From a sulfur-oxidizing endosymbiont of Gigantopelta aegis (GTDB lineage Bacteria > Pseudomonadota > Gammaproteobacteria > GRL18): 64,000 nt of DNA. The stretch is taken from the NCBI RefSeq assembly GCF_016097415.1, contig NZ_JAEHGE010000001.1:3709778-3773777 (forward strand). The letters run 5' to 3'. A program made the translations under genes and the position numbers. This document shows positions 9,561-17,280 of the stretch, piece after piece (within the stretch, counting starts at the first letter, position 1; every line of letters begins with the position of its first letter). The notes under the pieces were generated by a model. It had not been told where the DNA came from. It searched no databases and worked only from the letters and a program-made list of their open reading frames with translations.

Positions 9561-9892
9561 GAAACAGTCCTGAGCAAATCCAGAATGGACTTGAGCTGAT
9601 TCAGGTTCGTATCAGAATTGATTTCCAAACTGAAACCATTGGTATGGCTTACTTTAATTGCATTGCTTGTGGGGGAATTGGCCAGTAAATTAATGGGAAT
9701 GAGTTGATTGTTGGTGTTGACCTGTTTTGATGAGCTAACATAACCCAACTTCTTTCGATAATAGCTAAAAATATGAGAGGGTATCTTATGTTGTTGACAA
9801 TAAACTGCCTGGCTTAAGTTACTGGCTTGGCAGGCCTCTATGTGTTGCTTCATCGAAGCATCTTTTGAATGGTTGCTCATTTGTATCTCCAA
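9557..9892 (-). CDS. tnpA: IS66 TnpA
   Basis: A 111-residue protein with the TnpA layout: an N-terminal helix-turn-helix-like part (HIEACQASNLSQAVYCQQHK), the SHIFSYYRKKLGY linker and a C-terminal segment (GFSLEINSDTNLNQLKSIL). It is the first gene of the element, with the left end 70 bp upstream at 9963. It probably starts at the ATG at 9892 or at an internal ATG four codons later. Confidence 0.85.
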   Translation of the reverse strand: MEIQMSNHSKDASMKQHIEACQASNLSQAVYCQQHKIPSHIFSYYRKKLGYVSSSKQVNTNNQLIPINLLANSPTSNAIKVSHTNGFSLEINSDTNLNQLKSILDLLRTVS

Positions 9893-9919
9893 ATTACGAA
9901 TTGAAGATCATAGTTTGAG

Positions 9920-10555
9920 CTAACTGAAGCTTATTGTGAACGTGGGTTTTAATTGACGTTTACCATATTGGCTACCTCGGTCAGTATGCCAAAGCAATCC
10001 ATCCATTGGTTTACGCTTCCATATGGCCATCAGTAAAGCATCATTGACTAGCTTGGCTTTCATTCGCTCATCCATCGACCAGCCAATAATTTGCCTAGAG
10101 AATAAGTCAATGACAACCGCTAAATATAACCAGCCTTCCTTGGTGGCAATATAGGTAATATCACCCACATAGTAGCGATCAGGTTGAGAGACAGTAAACT
10201 CTCTTTCCAGTAAATTTGGAGATATACGCTTATTATGCTTGGAATTAGTCGTCGCTTTAAAGCGTCTCTTCGTTTTACAAAACAAACCGGCTTTTTTCAT
10301 TAATCGACCAATTCTCCGGCGGCTTATATGAACGCCTTTTTCAGCCAGTTTTCTTTTAAGACGACGGGTTCCATAAGTCTTGCGACTGTCTTCAAACAGT
10401 TTTTTAGCTGCTCAGTAAGCGCTTCATTTTCTTTCTCTCTATCCGTTTTAGGAGAGCTAACCCAATCATAATAGCAACTACGGGAAACATCCATAAAACG
10501 GCACAGAATCGTTACCGGGTAATCTTTAGCCTGATCAGTTATCCATGCGTACTTT
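9920..10555 (-). pseudogene. IS3 OrfB copy C, N-terminal piece
   Basis: The orfB of copy C runs from about 10555 down to 9964, where IS66 interrupts it; the last residues of this open frame (9920-9963) are encoded by the IS66 end. It contains [14 protein letters not shown] and the catalytic Asp segments YVGDITYI and HTDRGSQY. One substitution (FSRQIIGWSM) separates it from copies A, B and D-G. The common frame change in the A6 run lies near 10405. A 9-bp deletion at about 10552 removes the usual GTG start. Confidence 0.8.
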
Positions 10556-10846
10556 CCCTTGCAAAGTACGCTGTGGCCTTTTTAATAAATCACGCTCCTG
10601 AATCACTTTTGCCAATTCTTTTTTCAGACGTTTTACTTCATCATAAATGTGTTCATCACTTCTATTGGCTACCGTCTTCACCGGTTTGGAATATTTACTG
10701 ATCCAGGTATGTAGAGTATTTACATTAACACCTAGCTCCCTGGCAGTCTGAGAAACGGGTTGATCCGTCTCATTAGCTAATTTGACAGCTGATTCTTTAA
10801 ATTCTGATGTATAGCTTTTATTCGGTTTTTTTGTTTGATCATTCAT
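10535..10846 (-). CDS. IS3 OrfA, copy C
   Basis: A 103-residue OrfA beginning MNDQTKKPNKSYTSEF at ATG 10846, with a helix-turn-helix and the coiled segment DEVKRLKKELAKVIQERDLL. Three residues (LCE) near the C terminus are missing through a 9-bp deletion. The start and the A7 run are in the arrangement seen in copy D, which appears to be the ancestral form. Confidence 0.82.
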   Translation of the reverse strand: MNDQTKKPNKSYTSEFKESAVKLANETDQPVSQTARELGVNVNTLHTWISKYSKPVKTVANRSDEHIYDEVKRLKKELAKVIQERDLLKRPQRTLQGKVRMDN

Positions 10847-11071
10847 TTTAGGTCACACTTTTTATCTTTTAGTTATTTTAAGTTGTGTGTCCGGTTAAGT
10901 ATAGCCACATTATTTCAATTAACATAATAAAAATACTCTTTTAAAAAAATTTTGTTAAAACTTTCTATAAAAAACTCTTTGTAAAAATATGTTTAGCTAG
11001 TTTATCAGGGATATTGAACTTTATACAATAGACCCCATATTATTAATCATTTGAAGTTTTAAATAAGCGAG

Positions 11072-11413
11072 ATGAGTATGCTACGAGTTTTAAATGTTGT
11101 TATTGATGGCGAGACCTATGCCGTCAATGTTGAAGAGGAAATGATACTCTCAGGTTCAACTTTGTTCAATAAAATGGATGAAGATATGAACAAGGGATGG
11201 ACTTTAAGTAAAGAATTTGTGGAAAATCCTAATGTCACTCAACGTTGTCAAATTGTGGGTGATAAATTACTCACCGCCATTGAAGACGAAAATGAGCAAA
11301 TGAAAACTATGATGGCAGGCTATATTCTTTCCAGAGTGCCTAATATTATGACCATCTATATTGATAATACCGGTGAAATATTTGAGACTCAACTTGAGTT
11401 AGCACCTCAATAA
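11072..11413 (+). CDS. Conserved-looking small protein, unknown function
   Basis: I do not recognise a family for this 113-residue soluble, acidic protein (RVLNVVIDGETYAVNVEEEM at the start, MTIYIDNTGEIFETQLELAP at the end). Its second half alternates hydrophobic and charged residues as in an alpha/beta domain. It is followed 77 bp downstream by another unknown gene in the same direction, so the two may be cotranscribed. The start ATG at 11072 has GCGAG about 6 bases before; an ATG two codons later (11078) is an alternative. The 160 bp between it and the end of IS3-C are AT-rich. Confidence 0.65.
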   Translation: MSMLRVLNVVIDGETYAVNVEEEMILSGSTLFNKMDEDMNKGWTLSKEFVENPNVTQRCQIVGDKLLTAIEDENEQMKTMMAGYILSRVPNIMTIYIDNTGEIFETQLELAPQ

Positions 11414-11490
11414 TTAGCGCGTTATTAGTGAGTAACTCATTAATAGGCAAATAATAACTATTTAATTATTCATCTGTCAGGAAAAAACTT

Positions 11491-12045
11491 ATGAGAATGA
11501 AGTCAAAATGGGGCAAAAGCGGTAAGACACGCTCCGTAGCAGATAATGCCAGTGCTGCTGCTTTTCTTACCTGGAGAATTGCTCAGGATGCCTTGCTGGA
11601 TCTTGAGGACGAGCAGTATCAGACTGATAGCATGAGTCAAAGAATGGATGTGATTGTCGAATTCGTCATATTTCTTGCTCATATCGCTGACCGAATCACT
11701 TATGAACGCATGGATGTTGAAGAACGGCAGGAGTTTGTGACTGTAATGGTTAAACATTTGGCCAGAACACATCAGGCGAGTATGGAAGGCATTGCTGGTA
11801 TCAAGGACTATAAAGAAGACTTTATCAATCTGGTTAATGAACGAATGTCCGACTATGCTGATATGCCCTATGAAGACGGTGAGCCAAGTTTTGTGATGAA
11901 GCGTTATCTCGGAACGCGCGTACAAGCTGTGATGGGGGAGCATTATAATAAATGGATCGAAACACAGGTATTAGAAATTAATGCGCCTACCGCGATTAAG
12001 CTCTTAAATAAAGCGATTGAAGATTTGTATAAACCGGCTTTTTAG
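11491..12045 (+). CDS. Unknown soluble protein, 184 aa
   Basis: Starts at ATG 11491 after a GTCAGGAAAA purine stretch. The N terminus is basic (MRMKSKWGKSGKTRSVADNA) and the rest is predicted mostly helical and acidic, with IVEFVIFLAHIADRITYERM as the most hydrophobic stretch and a C-terminal helix LLNKAIEDLYK. No catalytic motif is visible and I do not recognise the family. It shares direction and close spacing with 11072-11413. A 176-bp MITE is inserted two bases after its stop codon, followed by a hairpin terminator at 12276. Confidence 0.65.
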   Translation: MRMKSKWGKSGKTRSVADNASAAAFLTWRIAQDALLDLEDEQYQTDSMSQRMDVIVEFVIFLAHIADRITYERMDVEERQEFVTVMVKHLARTHQASMEGIAGIKDYKEDFINLVNERMSDYADMPYEDGEPSFVMKRYLGTRVQAVMGEHYNKWIETQVLEINAPTAIKLLNKAIEDLYKPAF

Positions 12046-12052
12046 GTTTAAA

Positions 12053-12228
12053 CCTAAAATAATCAGTAGAATCGTAGCGAGAGCGACTTAGGTGCTGAAG
12101 ATTAAGGGTTTTACAGGTTATTTTGGCTTTATTCGTAGTCACCCTACGGGTGAAGTCAAAATGTTCTGGAAAATCCTTAAGATTCAGTGCATAAGGCGGT
12201 CGCAGTAGGTTCAACTGATTTTTTTAGG
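12053..12228. mobile_element. 176-bp MITE-like element, copy 1 (TSD TTTAAA)
   Basis: The ends are CCTAAAATAATCAG and its near complement CTGATTTTTTTAGG. TTTAAA flanks both sides (12047-12052 and 12229-12234). The body is nearly identical to 20702-20877, also exactly 176 bp. It has no coding capacity of its own and an internal hairpin (CACCCTACGGGTG). It lies directly behind the stop codon of 11491-12045. The mobilising transposase is not in the window. Confidence 0.85.
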
Positions 12229-12275
12229 TTTAAATAGGCCTGTGTTTTATTTCTAAGATAAAAAGCGACAAGATC

Positions 12276-12306
12276 AAAAAAACCGACATTTGCCGGTTTT
12301 TTTGTA
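12276..12306 (+). terminator. Rho-independent terminator
   Basis: An A-rich arm with AAAAAACCG pairs with CGGTTTTTT across a loop of about eight bases, followed by more T. It probably ends transcription of 11072-12045, reading through the MITE. Confidence 0.75.
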
Positions 12307-12325
12307 GTCATTTCCTTTTTAACTA

Positions 12326-12376
12326 GATTTAAAAGCACTTAGTTTTAAAAGCACTTAGTTTTAAAAACCTAGGTTT
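12326..12376. repeat. Short tandem repeat
   Basis: The unit TTTAAAAGCACTTAG occurs about two and a half times in a row, ending in a degenerate copy (TTTTAAAAACCTAGG). It lies in the gap between the terminator at 12276 and the convergent small gene at 12435. Confidence 0.7.
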
Positions 12377-12434
12377 AGAAATGACTTAAACTTATTAAGT
12401 GCTATCCTGTATCAGGAATTAGCTCAAGATAAAT

Positions 12435-12626
12435 TTATTTCCAGTCAGCAAAGCCGTCTGTTTTCTTTTCTAGACCGTCTTCGTAGCCAGCGGTATAAGC
12501 TTCATTGACGCGTTGCTCTTCACGCTCAGGGTTACAAACGTAACCACCCTGCCAACCCTGGATATACTCTGGGTTTACGCCTTCAGATTCCATTTTCACA
12601 GTTGTATCATGATATTCTTGGTTCAT
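12435..12626 (-). CDS. Small hydrophilic protein, 63 aa, unknown function
   Basis: ATG at 12626 is preceded by AAGGAAAAAA. The product is rich in Glu, Gly and aromatic residues (EYIQGWQGGYVCNPEREEQR, then AYTAGYEDGLEKKTDG). The G-W/Y-x-x-G-Y pattern recalls the ribosome modulation factor style of motif, but the similarity is too weak to assign. Base composition and the clean ribosome site support a real gene. It is 245 bp downstream of trpD2 on the same strand. Confidence 0.65.
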   Translation of the reverse strand: MNQEYHDTTVKMESEGVNPEYIQGWQGGYVCNPEREEQRVNEAYTAGYEDGLEKKTDGFADWK

Positions 12627-12871
12627 AGTTTTTTCCTTGGTATTTCCAGTCGATTAAAGTCTAAGTCTTTATACTGACTTGTTGTTAAATACTGCTTATT
12701 AAAAACTGCTCGTCTAATAAACGAGCCAAGTTAATAAAGATAATGTAAAGCAGACTGTGACAAAATAATAATCCGCTTATATTAAACGATTTAGATATAA
12801 AATTCCAGTGTTTTTACTCAAATTTCCTTAGTAATTAACGGAAATACTCTCTTATATTATCAGCCTTTTAT

Positions 12872-13996
12872 TTAGGCATTAAATCGTTTTAATGCTTCGC
12901 CAGAATCAATGGCCTGTCTGGCAATGTCAGCACCTGCTGACAGTGATTCTGCTTTACCGGTTCTAAATAAAGCGATAGAAGCAGCCAAAATCAATGAATC
13001 CCGGCTACTGCTTTGCTCACCATTCAGTGCGGCTAGACCGGCTTTTACCGTTGCCTTAACGGCAGCATCAAGATCAAATGAAGGCTTATCTTCTGCTTCA
13101 GGCGCGTCATAAATTTCAATGTCTTTAGGCAAGGGTGTCGAACGTGTTTTATGGTTCATGCCTAAATCTTCAGTGGCATTGACAACAAACATCTGGTCTT
13201 CACCATCATCTTCATAAAAATGTACTTTTGCAGGCTGTTGTAATGATGGAATTAAGCCACCTTCAACGCCACGGGCAATAATCGCACCATCAAAACCAAC
13301 CATTTTTGCCAGGTCAGTGTAGACGGGTGGATAGGCCTTGTGTACAAAACCAGTATAGAGGGTGGTCTTCTTTGTGCCCCTTAAAGGACCCACTAAACAC
13401 TCTAGCGTGGTGATGGCAGTACGTTTTACAATGGTCGTCCGTAATGGAATCAAATCGTGTAGAGTCGGGCAATAGGTTTTCTGGTCGACATAGGCCCAGC
13501 CAATAGCAGGATCGGCAATGCGTTGTGCCGCTTCTTTCATGCTAAGTTCTGCTGAAAGGCCGGTGGCTTTTAATACCAGATTAGTGGTAATGCCAAATTT
13601 AGGACCTACGCTTTCTACCCCATGGGAAGCTGCAGGTAAACCACAGGCGGCGAGTACTGCAGGCAAAAATGGGATAACAGGCAAGTCTCTGACATGGCCA
13701 TTATAGGCATCGGCAATGTCAATTAAGTCATTAACTGCGACGGTGGTTATGGTTGAGCGATCAACAATCGCTTGCAATAAGCCTTTGTTTTCTTCCTGAG
13801 TTTCGCGTTTCATTCTCAGGCCAACGAGTAAAATAGAAATTTGAACCGGATCAGCATTACCACTTAAGATATAATCCATGGCCGCTTTTGCATCATCATA
13901 AGGGAGATTTTTACTGTATTCAGGGCCAGTACAGACGCGTTGTATACAGGACCTCAGATGCATTTTGTTTTGTTGATCAGTCATATTTTTATTCAT
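12872..13996 (-). CDS. trpD2: Anthranilate phosphoribosyltransferase-like protein (TrpD2/YbiB)
   Basis: This 374-residue protein has the fold pattern of the glycosyltransferase family 3 enzymes: a helical N-terminal domain (YDDAKAAMDYILSGNADPVQ, ISILLVGLRMKRET) and the phosphoribosyl-binding core (DIADAYNGHVRDLPVIPFL, ASHGVESVGPKFGIT). The substrate Gly-Thr/Ser loop of true TrpD is altered, as in the YbiB/TrpD2 group, whose E. coli member binds nucleic acid and does not make tryptophan. No other trp gene is nearby. The start at 13996 (MNKNMTDQQNK) could also be the Met five codons on. A 365-bp AT-rich divergent gap separates it from the Sel1 gene at 14362. Confidence 0.85.
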   Translation of the reverse strand: MNKNMTDQQNKMHLRSCIQRVCTGPEYSKNLPYDDAKAAMDYILSGNADPVQISILLVGLRMKRETQEENKGLLQAIVDRSTITTVAVNDLIDIADAYNGHVRDLPVIPFLPAVLAACGLPAASHGVESVGPKFGITTNLVLKATGLSAELSMKEAAQRIADPAIGWAYVDQKTYCPTLHDLIPLRTTIVKRTAITTLECLVGPLRGTKKTTLYTGFVHKAYPPVYTDLAKMVGFDGAIIARGVEGGLIPSLQQPAKVHFYEDDGEDQMFVVNATEDLGMNHKTRSTPLPKDIEIYDAPEAEDKPSFDLDAAVKATVKAGLAALNGEQSSSRDSLILAASIALFRTGKAESLSAGADIARQAIDSGEALKRFNA

Positions 13997-14098
13997 TTGG
14001 AGTTTCCTATAAATCGATAATGGGTCTTATTTGTTAAATGTATTTTTAACATTTCTTTTAACAATTACTTTAATATAAGGCTAAAAGATTATTGCTAC

Positions 14099-14124
14099 AG
14101 CTTAGCGATAATAAGTGCTAAGCT
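14099..14124. promoter_or_regulatory. 8-bp perfect inverted repeat in a divergent gap
   Basis: AGCTTAGC (14099-14106) and GCTAAGCT (14117-14124) face each other across ten bases, between the start of trpD2 (13996) and the Sel1 gene (14362). The placement fits an operator for either gene, but no regulator is known. Nothing else is recognised in 13997-14361. Confidence 0.35.
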
Positions 14125-14361
14125 ATTGACCTTAAACTTTTTATTCTCTATCTAAAAGAAGCTGATTACGATTAAACTCCAAGCACTCAGCGGAAGTGAG
14201 TATACTTTATTGCTGGAGTTCAACGGTATATCTCTATGGTATAGGATTGAAAAAAAATTTTGTCAATGTAGGTAATAAAGGGTATTATATATCAAATAAC
14301 CAAGTAAAACACTCGGATAATATTTTGGTTTAAGAGTGTTAAATCATTAATGAGGTCAGAG

Positions 14362-14793
14362 ATGAATTTAAGCGAAGAAGAAACAATGGATTTAAACAGT
14401 GGTTTAAAAGCACTGGAAGACAAACATTTTACCAGAGCGGTGCAATTGCTATCGCCTTTGGCGGAAAAAGGTGAGCCTGAAGCGCAGCATCGTATGGCTG
14501 TTATGTATCAAAACGGCCTCGGTGTGCACCGTAATGAGACGGCATCAGCTTTATGGATGAAGATGTCAGCGGATCAAGGCTATGAATTGGCATGGCATGG
14601 TATGGGCTTTATGTATATGGAAGGCGAGGGTGTTGATAAAGATCCGCAAGAAGCCATAAAATGGTTTACCAAGGGGATTGATGCCGGGTTGATTGGCTCT
14701 ATGACCACTTTAGCAATGATGTATAAAGAAGGTAATGGGGTAGAAAAAAATCCTGAAGAAGCTGAGCGTTTATTAAAAATGGCTGGCTTTTAA
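14362..14793 (+). CDS. Sel1-repeat (TPR-like) protein
   Basis: The ATG at 14362 is chosen because GAGG lies six bases before it; an ATG at 14350 in frame has no such site. The 143-residue product contains three or four Sel1-like repeats of about 36 residues: AEKGEPEAQHRMAVMYQNGL, then SADQGYELAWHGMGFMYMEG, then IDAGLIGSMTTLAMMYKEGN. There is no signal peptide, so it is probably a cytoplasmic scaffold. It is the first gene of a co-directional run to 20655, with 81 bp and a weak hairpin (AAGCACTT/AAGTGCTT, 14805-14825) before the AAA+ gene. Confidence 0.82.
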   Translation: MNLSEEETMDLNSGLKALEDKHFTRAVQLLSPLAEKGEPEAQHRMAVMYQNGLGVHRNETASALWMKMSADQGYELAWHGMGFMYMEGEGVDKDPQEAIKWFTKGIDAGLIGSMTTLAMMYKEGNGVEKNPEEAERLLKMAGF

Positions 14794-14874
14794 GCACTTC
14801 TTTTAAGCACTTCTTTTAAGTGCTTTTTTAAGTAATAAGGTAAGCAATTGTAAAGCAATGATAGTGAGAAATAA

Positions 14875-15918
14875 ATGAGAGCGTCGCAATTATTTGTGGT
14901 ATTAGATCAAGAGTTTAAAGGTGCACAAACCGGGCATCATACGCCGGTTATGATTTGGGGCCCGCCAGGTGTGGGTAAATCTCAATTAGTGAATCAGGTG
15001 GCTGTTAAACATGGCCGCACCCTGATTGATATTCGCCTGTCACAAATGGAGCCCAGTGATTTACGCGGTATTCCTTTTAAAGACGGCGATAAAGTAGAGT
15101 GGGCAGTGCCTTCTATGCTACCCAATGTGGAAAAACATGGCAGCGAAGGTATTTTGTTCCTTGATGAAATCACCTCTGCACCGCCCAGTGTTTCTGCTGC
15201 GGCTTACCAACTTATTCTTGATCGACGTTTAGGTGATTATCAAATACCGGATGGCTGGGCAATTTTTGCTGCCGGTAATCGCCAAGGTGATCGCGGTGTC
15301 ACTTATAGTATGCCGGCGCCACTGGCCAATCGTTTTTCTCACTATGAAATTGATATCAACCTAGATGACTGGGTTGCTTGGGCTTATCAGGAAGGCATAG
15401 ATGAACGTATTATTGCCTTCTTGCGCTTCCGCCCTGACTTATTATTTGATTTTGATCCCGCCCATAATCCGGTTGCATTTCCGTCGCCAAGAACCTGGGA
15501 ATTTGTGCATCGGGCATTAACCAAGTTTAATGATCATCCGGAATTATTTGTCGGTGCCTTACAGTCCTGTGTCGGGCCGGCAGCGGGTATTGAACTCAAT
15601 GCCTTTATTGCTAACTTGGATCAAATGCCCGATCTGGATGCCATTATTAACGGTGAAGATGTACCGACACCGACAGAAATTGACTTGCAATATGCGGTGG
15701 CTTCGGCGCTAGTGGGACGTGCTATTCGTGCCCGTGGTACAGATGAGGCTGATAAAACATATACCAATATTCTTAAATACGCAGCGAGTTTCAGACAAAA
15801 AGAAATGGGTGTCATGTTAGTGTCGGATATGCATCGTGCCATTGGCGAAGACTTATTTGCCGTGGAAGAATTTGCTAATTGGGCCGATGCCATTGCTGAT
15901 ATTATGCTCTATGGGTGA
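14875..15918 (+). CDS. MoxR-type AAA+ ATPase
   Basis: A 347-residue AAA+ protein of the AAA_5/MoxR type. Walker A is GPPGVGKS at residues 29-36 and Walker B is ILFLDEI near 93-99. Sensor 1 is in AAGNRQGD, followed by an arginine-finger region (LANRFSHYEI). MoxR ATPases usually remodel or load a metal into a target together with a VWA partner. The next gene, 32 bp downstream, is exactly such a VWA protein, so the two probably form one complex. The substrate is unknown; the neighbours (DsrS-like protein, glutaredoxin, siroheme synthase) hint at sulfur or heme-enzyme maturation. Confidence 0.88.
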   Translation: MRASQLFVVLDQEFKGAQTGHHTPVMIWGPPGVGKSQLVNQVAVKHGRTLIDIRLSQMEPSDLRGIPFKDGDKVEWAVPSMLPNVEKHGSEGILFLDEITSAPPSVSAAAYQLILDRRLGDYQIPDGWAIFAAGNRQGDRGVTYSMPAPLANRFSHYEIDINLDDWVAWAYQEGIDERIIAFLRFRPDLLFDFDPAHNPVAFPSPRTWEFVHRALTKFNDHPELFVGALQSCVGPAAGIELNAFIANLDQMPDLDAIINGEDVPTPTEIDLQYAVASALVGRAIRARGTDEADKTYTNILKYAASFRQKEMGVMLVSDMHRAIGEDLFAVEEFANWADAIADIMLYG

Positions 15919-15950
15919 TTATATGGGTGCTTTTATAGGTATTAGTATCG

Positions 15951-17237
15951 ATGCATAAGTCTGGTCTGGATGAAGAAATAGAAACAAAGCTAGGTGCTGC
16001 CCGTACCAAGCTTATCTTGGATAAGCCTTTTTTGGGTGCGCTAGTGCTGCGTCTACCCATTGTGGCCGCCGATCCGTCCTGGTGTGAAACCACTGATACG
16101 GATATGAAAAAACTCTATGTCAATCCTGAATACATCAAACAACTCAGCGTGGAAGAAACCCAGTTTGCGCTGGCACATGAGGCATTGCACTGTGCTTTGT
16201 CTCATTTTGCCCGGCGCATGCATCGGGTTAAATTACGCTGGGATATGGCCTGCGATTTTGCCATTAACCCTATTTTGATTGAAGATGGCCTAAAGCCACC
16301 GCCACATATTCGCTATTTACGTGAATATGCCGGTATGACGGCGGAAGAAATTTATCCAACTCTGATCGATAATGAAAATGATGCCGAACATGAACTGGGT
16401 CAGAATAATGATCAGGGTGATGATGAGCAGGGTGAACAATCCGATCAGGGTGAGGCCAAAGATACTGACAGCCAAAAGCTCAATAATCAACAAGAAAATG
16501 ATGGTGAAGAGGCTAAGGGGCAAACTGGGGAAGGTAAAGAAAGCGGTGATTCGGAATCCGGTGATGGTACACAAAAAGAGCCGCCACCCACACCGAATAA
16601 TGATGAAATACAAAACTTAAGTGCACAGTGGCAACAACGCTTAGCCGGTGCGGCACAACAAGCTTTGCAAGCAGGCAAACTGAGTCAGTCAATGGCTCGC
16701 TTGGTCGATCATTTATTGCAACCGCAATTGCCCTGGCGTATGTTATTAGCGCGTTATATGACGGCGACGGCAAGAGAAGATTATAGTTATGCTCGGCCAT
16801 CAAGTCGTCGTGGTGAACCAGCAATTTATCCACGTTTGCGTAGCCACATGGTTAATATCGTTGTGGCGCTGGATATTAGTGGTTCGATTGCTACCAAAGA
16901 GATCCGTGAGTTCTTGTCGGAAGTCGATCAAATTAAAGCACAAGTGCGGGCAAAAATAGTACTCCATGCCTGTGATACCGAAGTCACTGATGAAGGCCCT
17001 TGGGAATTTGAACCCTGGGATGAACTAAAACTACCGATAAAATTTAAAGGGGGTGGTGGTACACGTTTTACTCCTGTTTTTGACTGGGTTGAAAAACAAG
17101 AGATGTGCCCTGATCTCCTTATTTACTTTACTGATGCTGATGGTGAATTTCCAGAGCAAGCCGCTATTTATCCAGTGATTTGGCTGGTCAAAGGTAAAGA
17201 GCCTGTTCCCTGGGGACAGCGAATACAATTGAATTAA
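15951..17237 (+). CDS. VWA-like protein with metallopeptidase-like N-terminal domain (DUF2201 type)
   Basis: 428 residues in three parts. The N-terminal domain carries an HExxH motif (FALAHEALHCALSHFARR, about residues 73-90) typical of the DUF2201 putative metallopeptidase. A low-complexity acidic/Gln linker follows at about residues 142-220 (EHELGQNNDQGDDEQGEQSD). The C-terminal VWA-like domain has the metal-site motif DISGSI, and a Gly-rich GGGGTRFTP with DADGEFP later. It follows the MoxR ATPase closely, the usual ATPase-VWA pairing. Whether the HExxH site is a working protease is not known. ATG 15951 is used; it lies 32 bp after the ATPase stop. Confidence 0.85.
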   Translation: MHKSGLDEEIETKLGAARTKLILDKPFLGALVLRLPIVAADPSWCETTDTDMKKLYVNPEYIKQLSVEETQFALAHEALHCALSHFARRMHRVKLRWDMACDFAINPILIEDGLKPPPHIRYLREYAGMTAEEIYPTLIDNENDAEHELGQNNDQGDDEQGEQSDQGEAKDTDSQKLNNQQENDGEEAKGQTGEGKESGDSESGDGTQKEPPPTPNNDEIQNLSAQWQQRLAGAAQQALQAGKLSQSMARLVDHLLQPQLPWRMLLARYMTATAREDYSYARPSSRRGEPAIYPRLRSHMVNIVVALDISGSIATKEIREFLSEVDQIKAQVRAKIVLHACDTEVTDEGPWEFEPWDELKLPIKFKGGGGTRFTPVFDWVEKQEMCPDLLIYFTDADGEFPEQAAIYPVIWLVKGKEPVPWGQRIQLN

Positions 17238-17280
17238 ATTTTTAACCCTTAATTATTAACCATAAGTCGATCAAAATTAA

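Larger units (their letters stand above)
7571..9963 (-). mobile_element. IS66-family element 2, inserted in IS3-C (8-bp TSD)
   Basis: The ends GTATACGTCAA (7571) and GTAAACGTCAA (read inward from 9963) form imperfect inverted repeats. The 8-bp duplication CATATTGG on both sides is the size expected for IS66. The gene order on the minus strand is tnpA-tnpB-tnpC. It is 2393 bp. Its position inside orfB of IS3-C shows that it arrived after that IS3 copy. Confidence 0.93.
7003..10912 (-). mobile_element. IS3-family element, copy C, interrupted by an IS66 element
   Basis: The right end (TGATGTGTCAACAC) is at 7003 and the left end (CCACATTA) at 10912. An IS66 element occupies 7571-9963, with CATATTGG duplicated at 7563-7570 and 9964-9971. 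Without it the copy is about 1.51 kb. Relative to copy D, 9 bp are missing near the orfA stop. The outer 3-bp flanks are ATA and TTT, so no target duplication remains and rearrangement is likely. Confidence 0.9.

Noticed and set aside
2960..10912. Inversion between IS3-A and IS3-C as an explanation for missing target duplications
   Set aside because: Re-inverting 4398-7002 gives flank pairs CAT/TAT and TAA/TTT, which still do not match.
11996..12214. Frame MNLLRPPYALNLKDFPEHFD repeated at 20648-20863
   Set aside because: It recurs only because the MITE is repeated; its ends fall in flanking DNA and there is no ribosome site.
12326..12376. Possible CRISPR-like repeats
   Set aside because: Two to three adjacent units without spacers; it is a simple tandem repeat. 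No other spaced repeat array was seen in the window.
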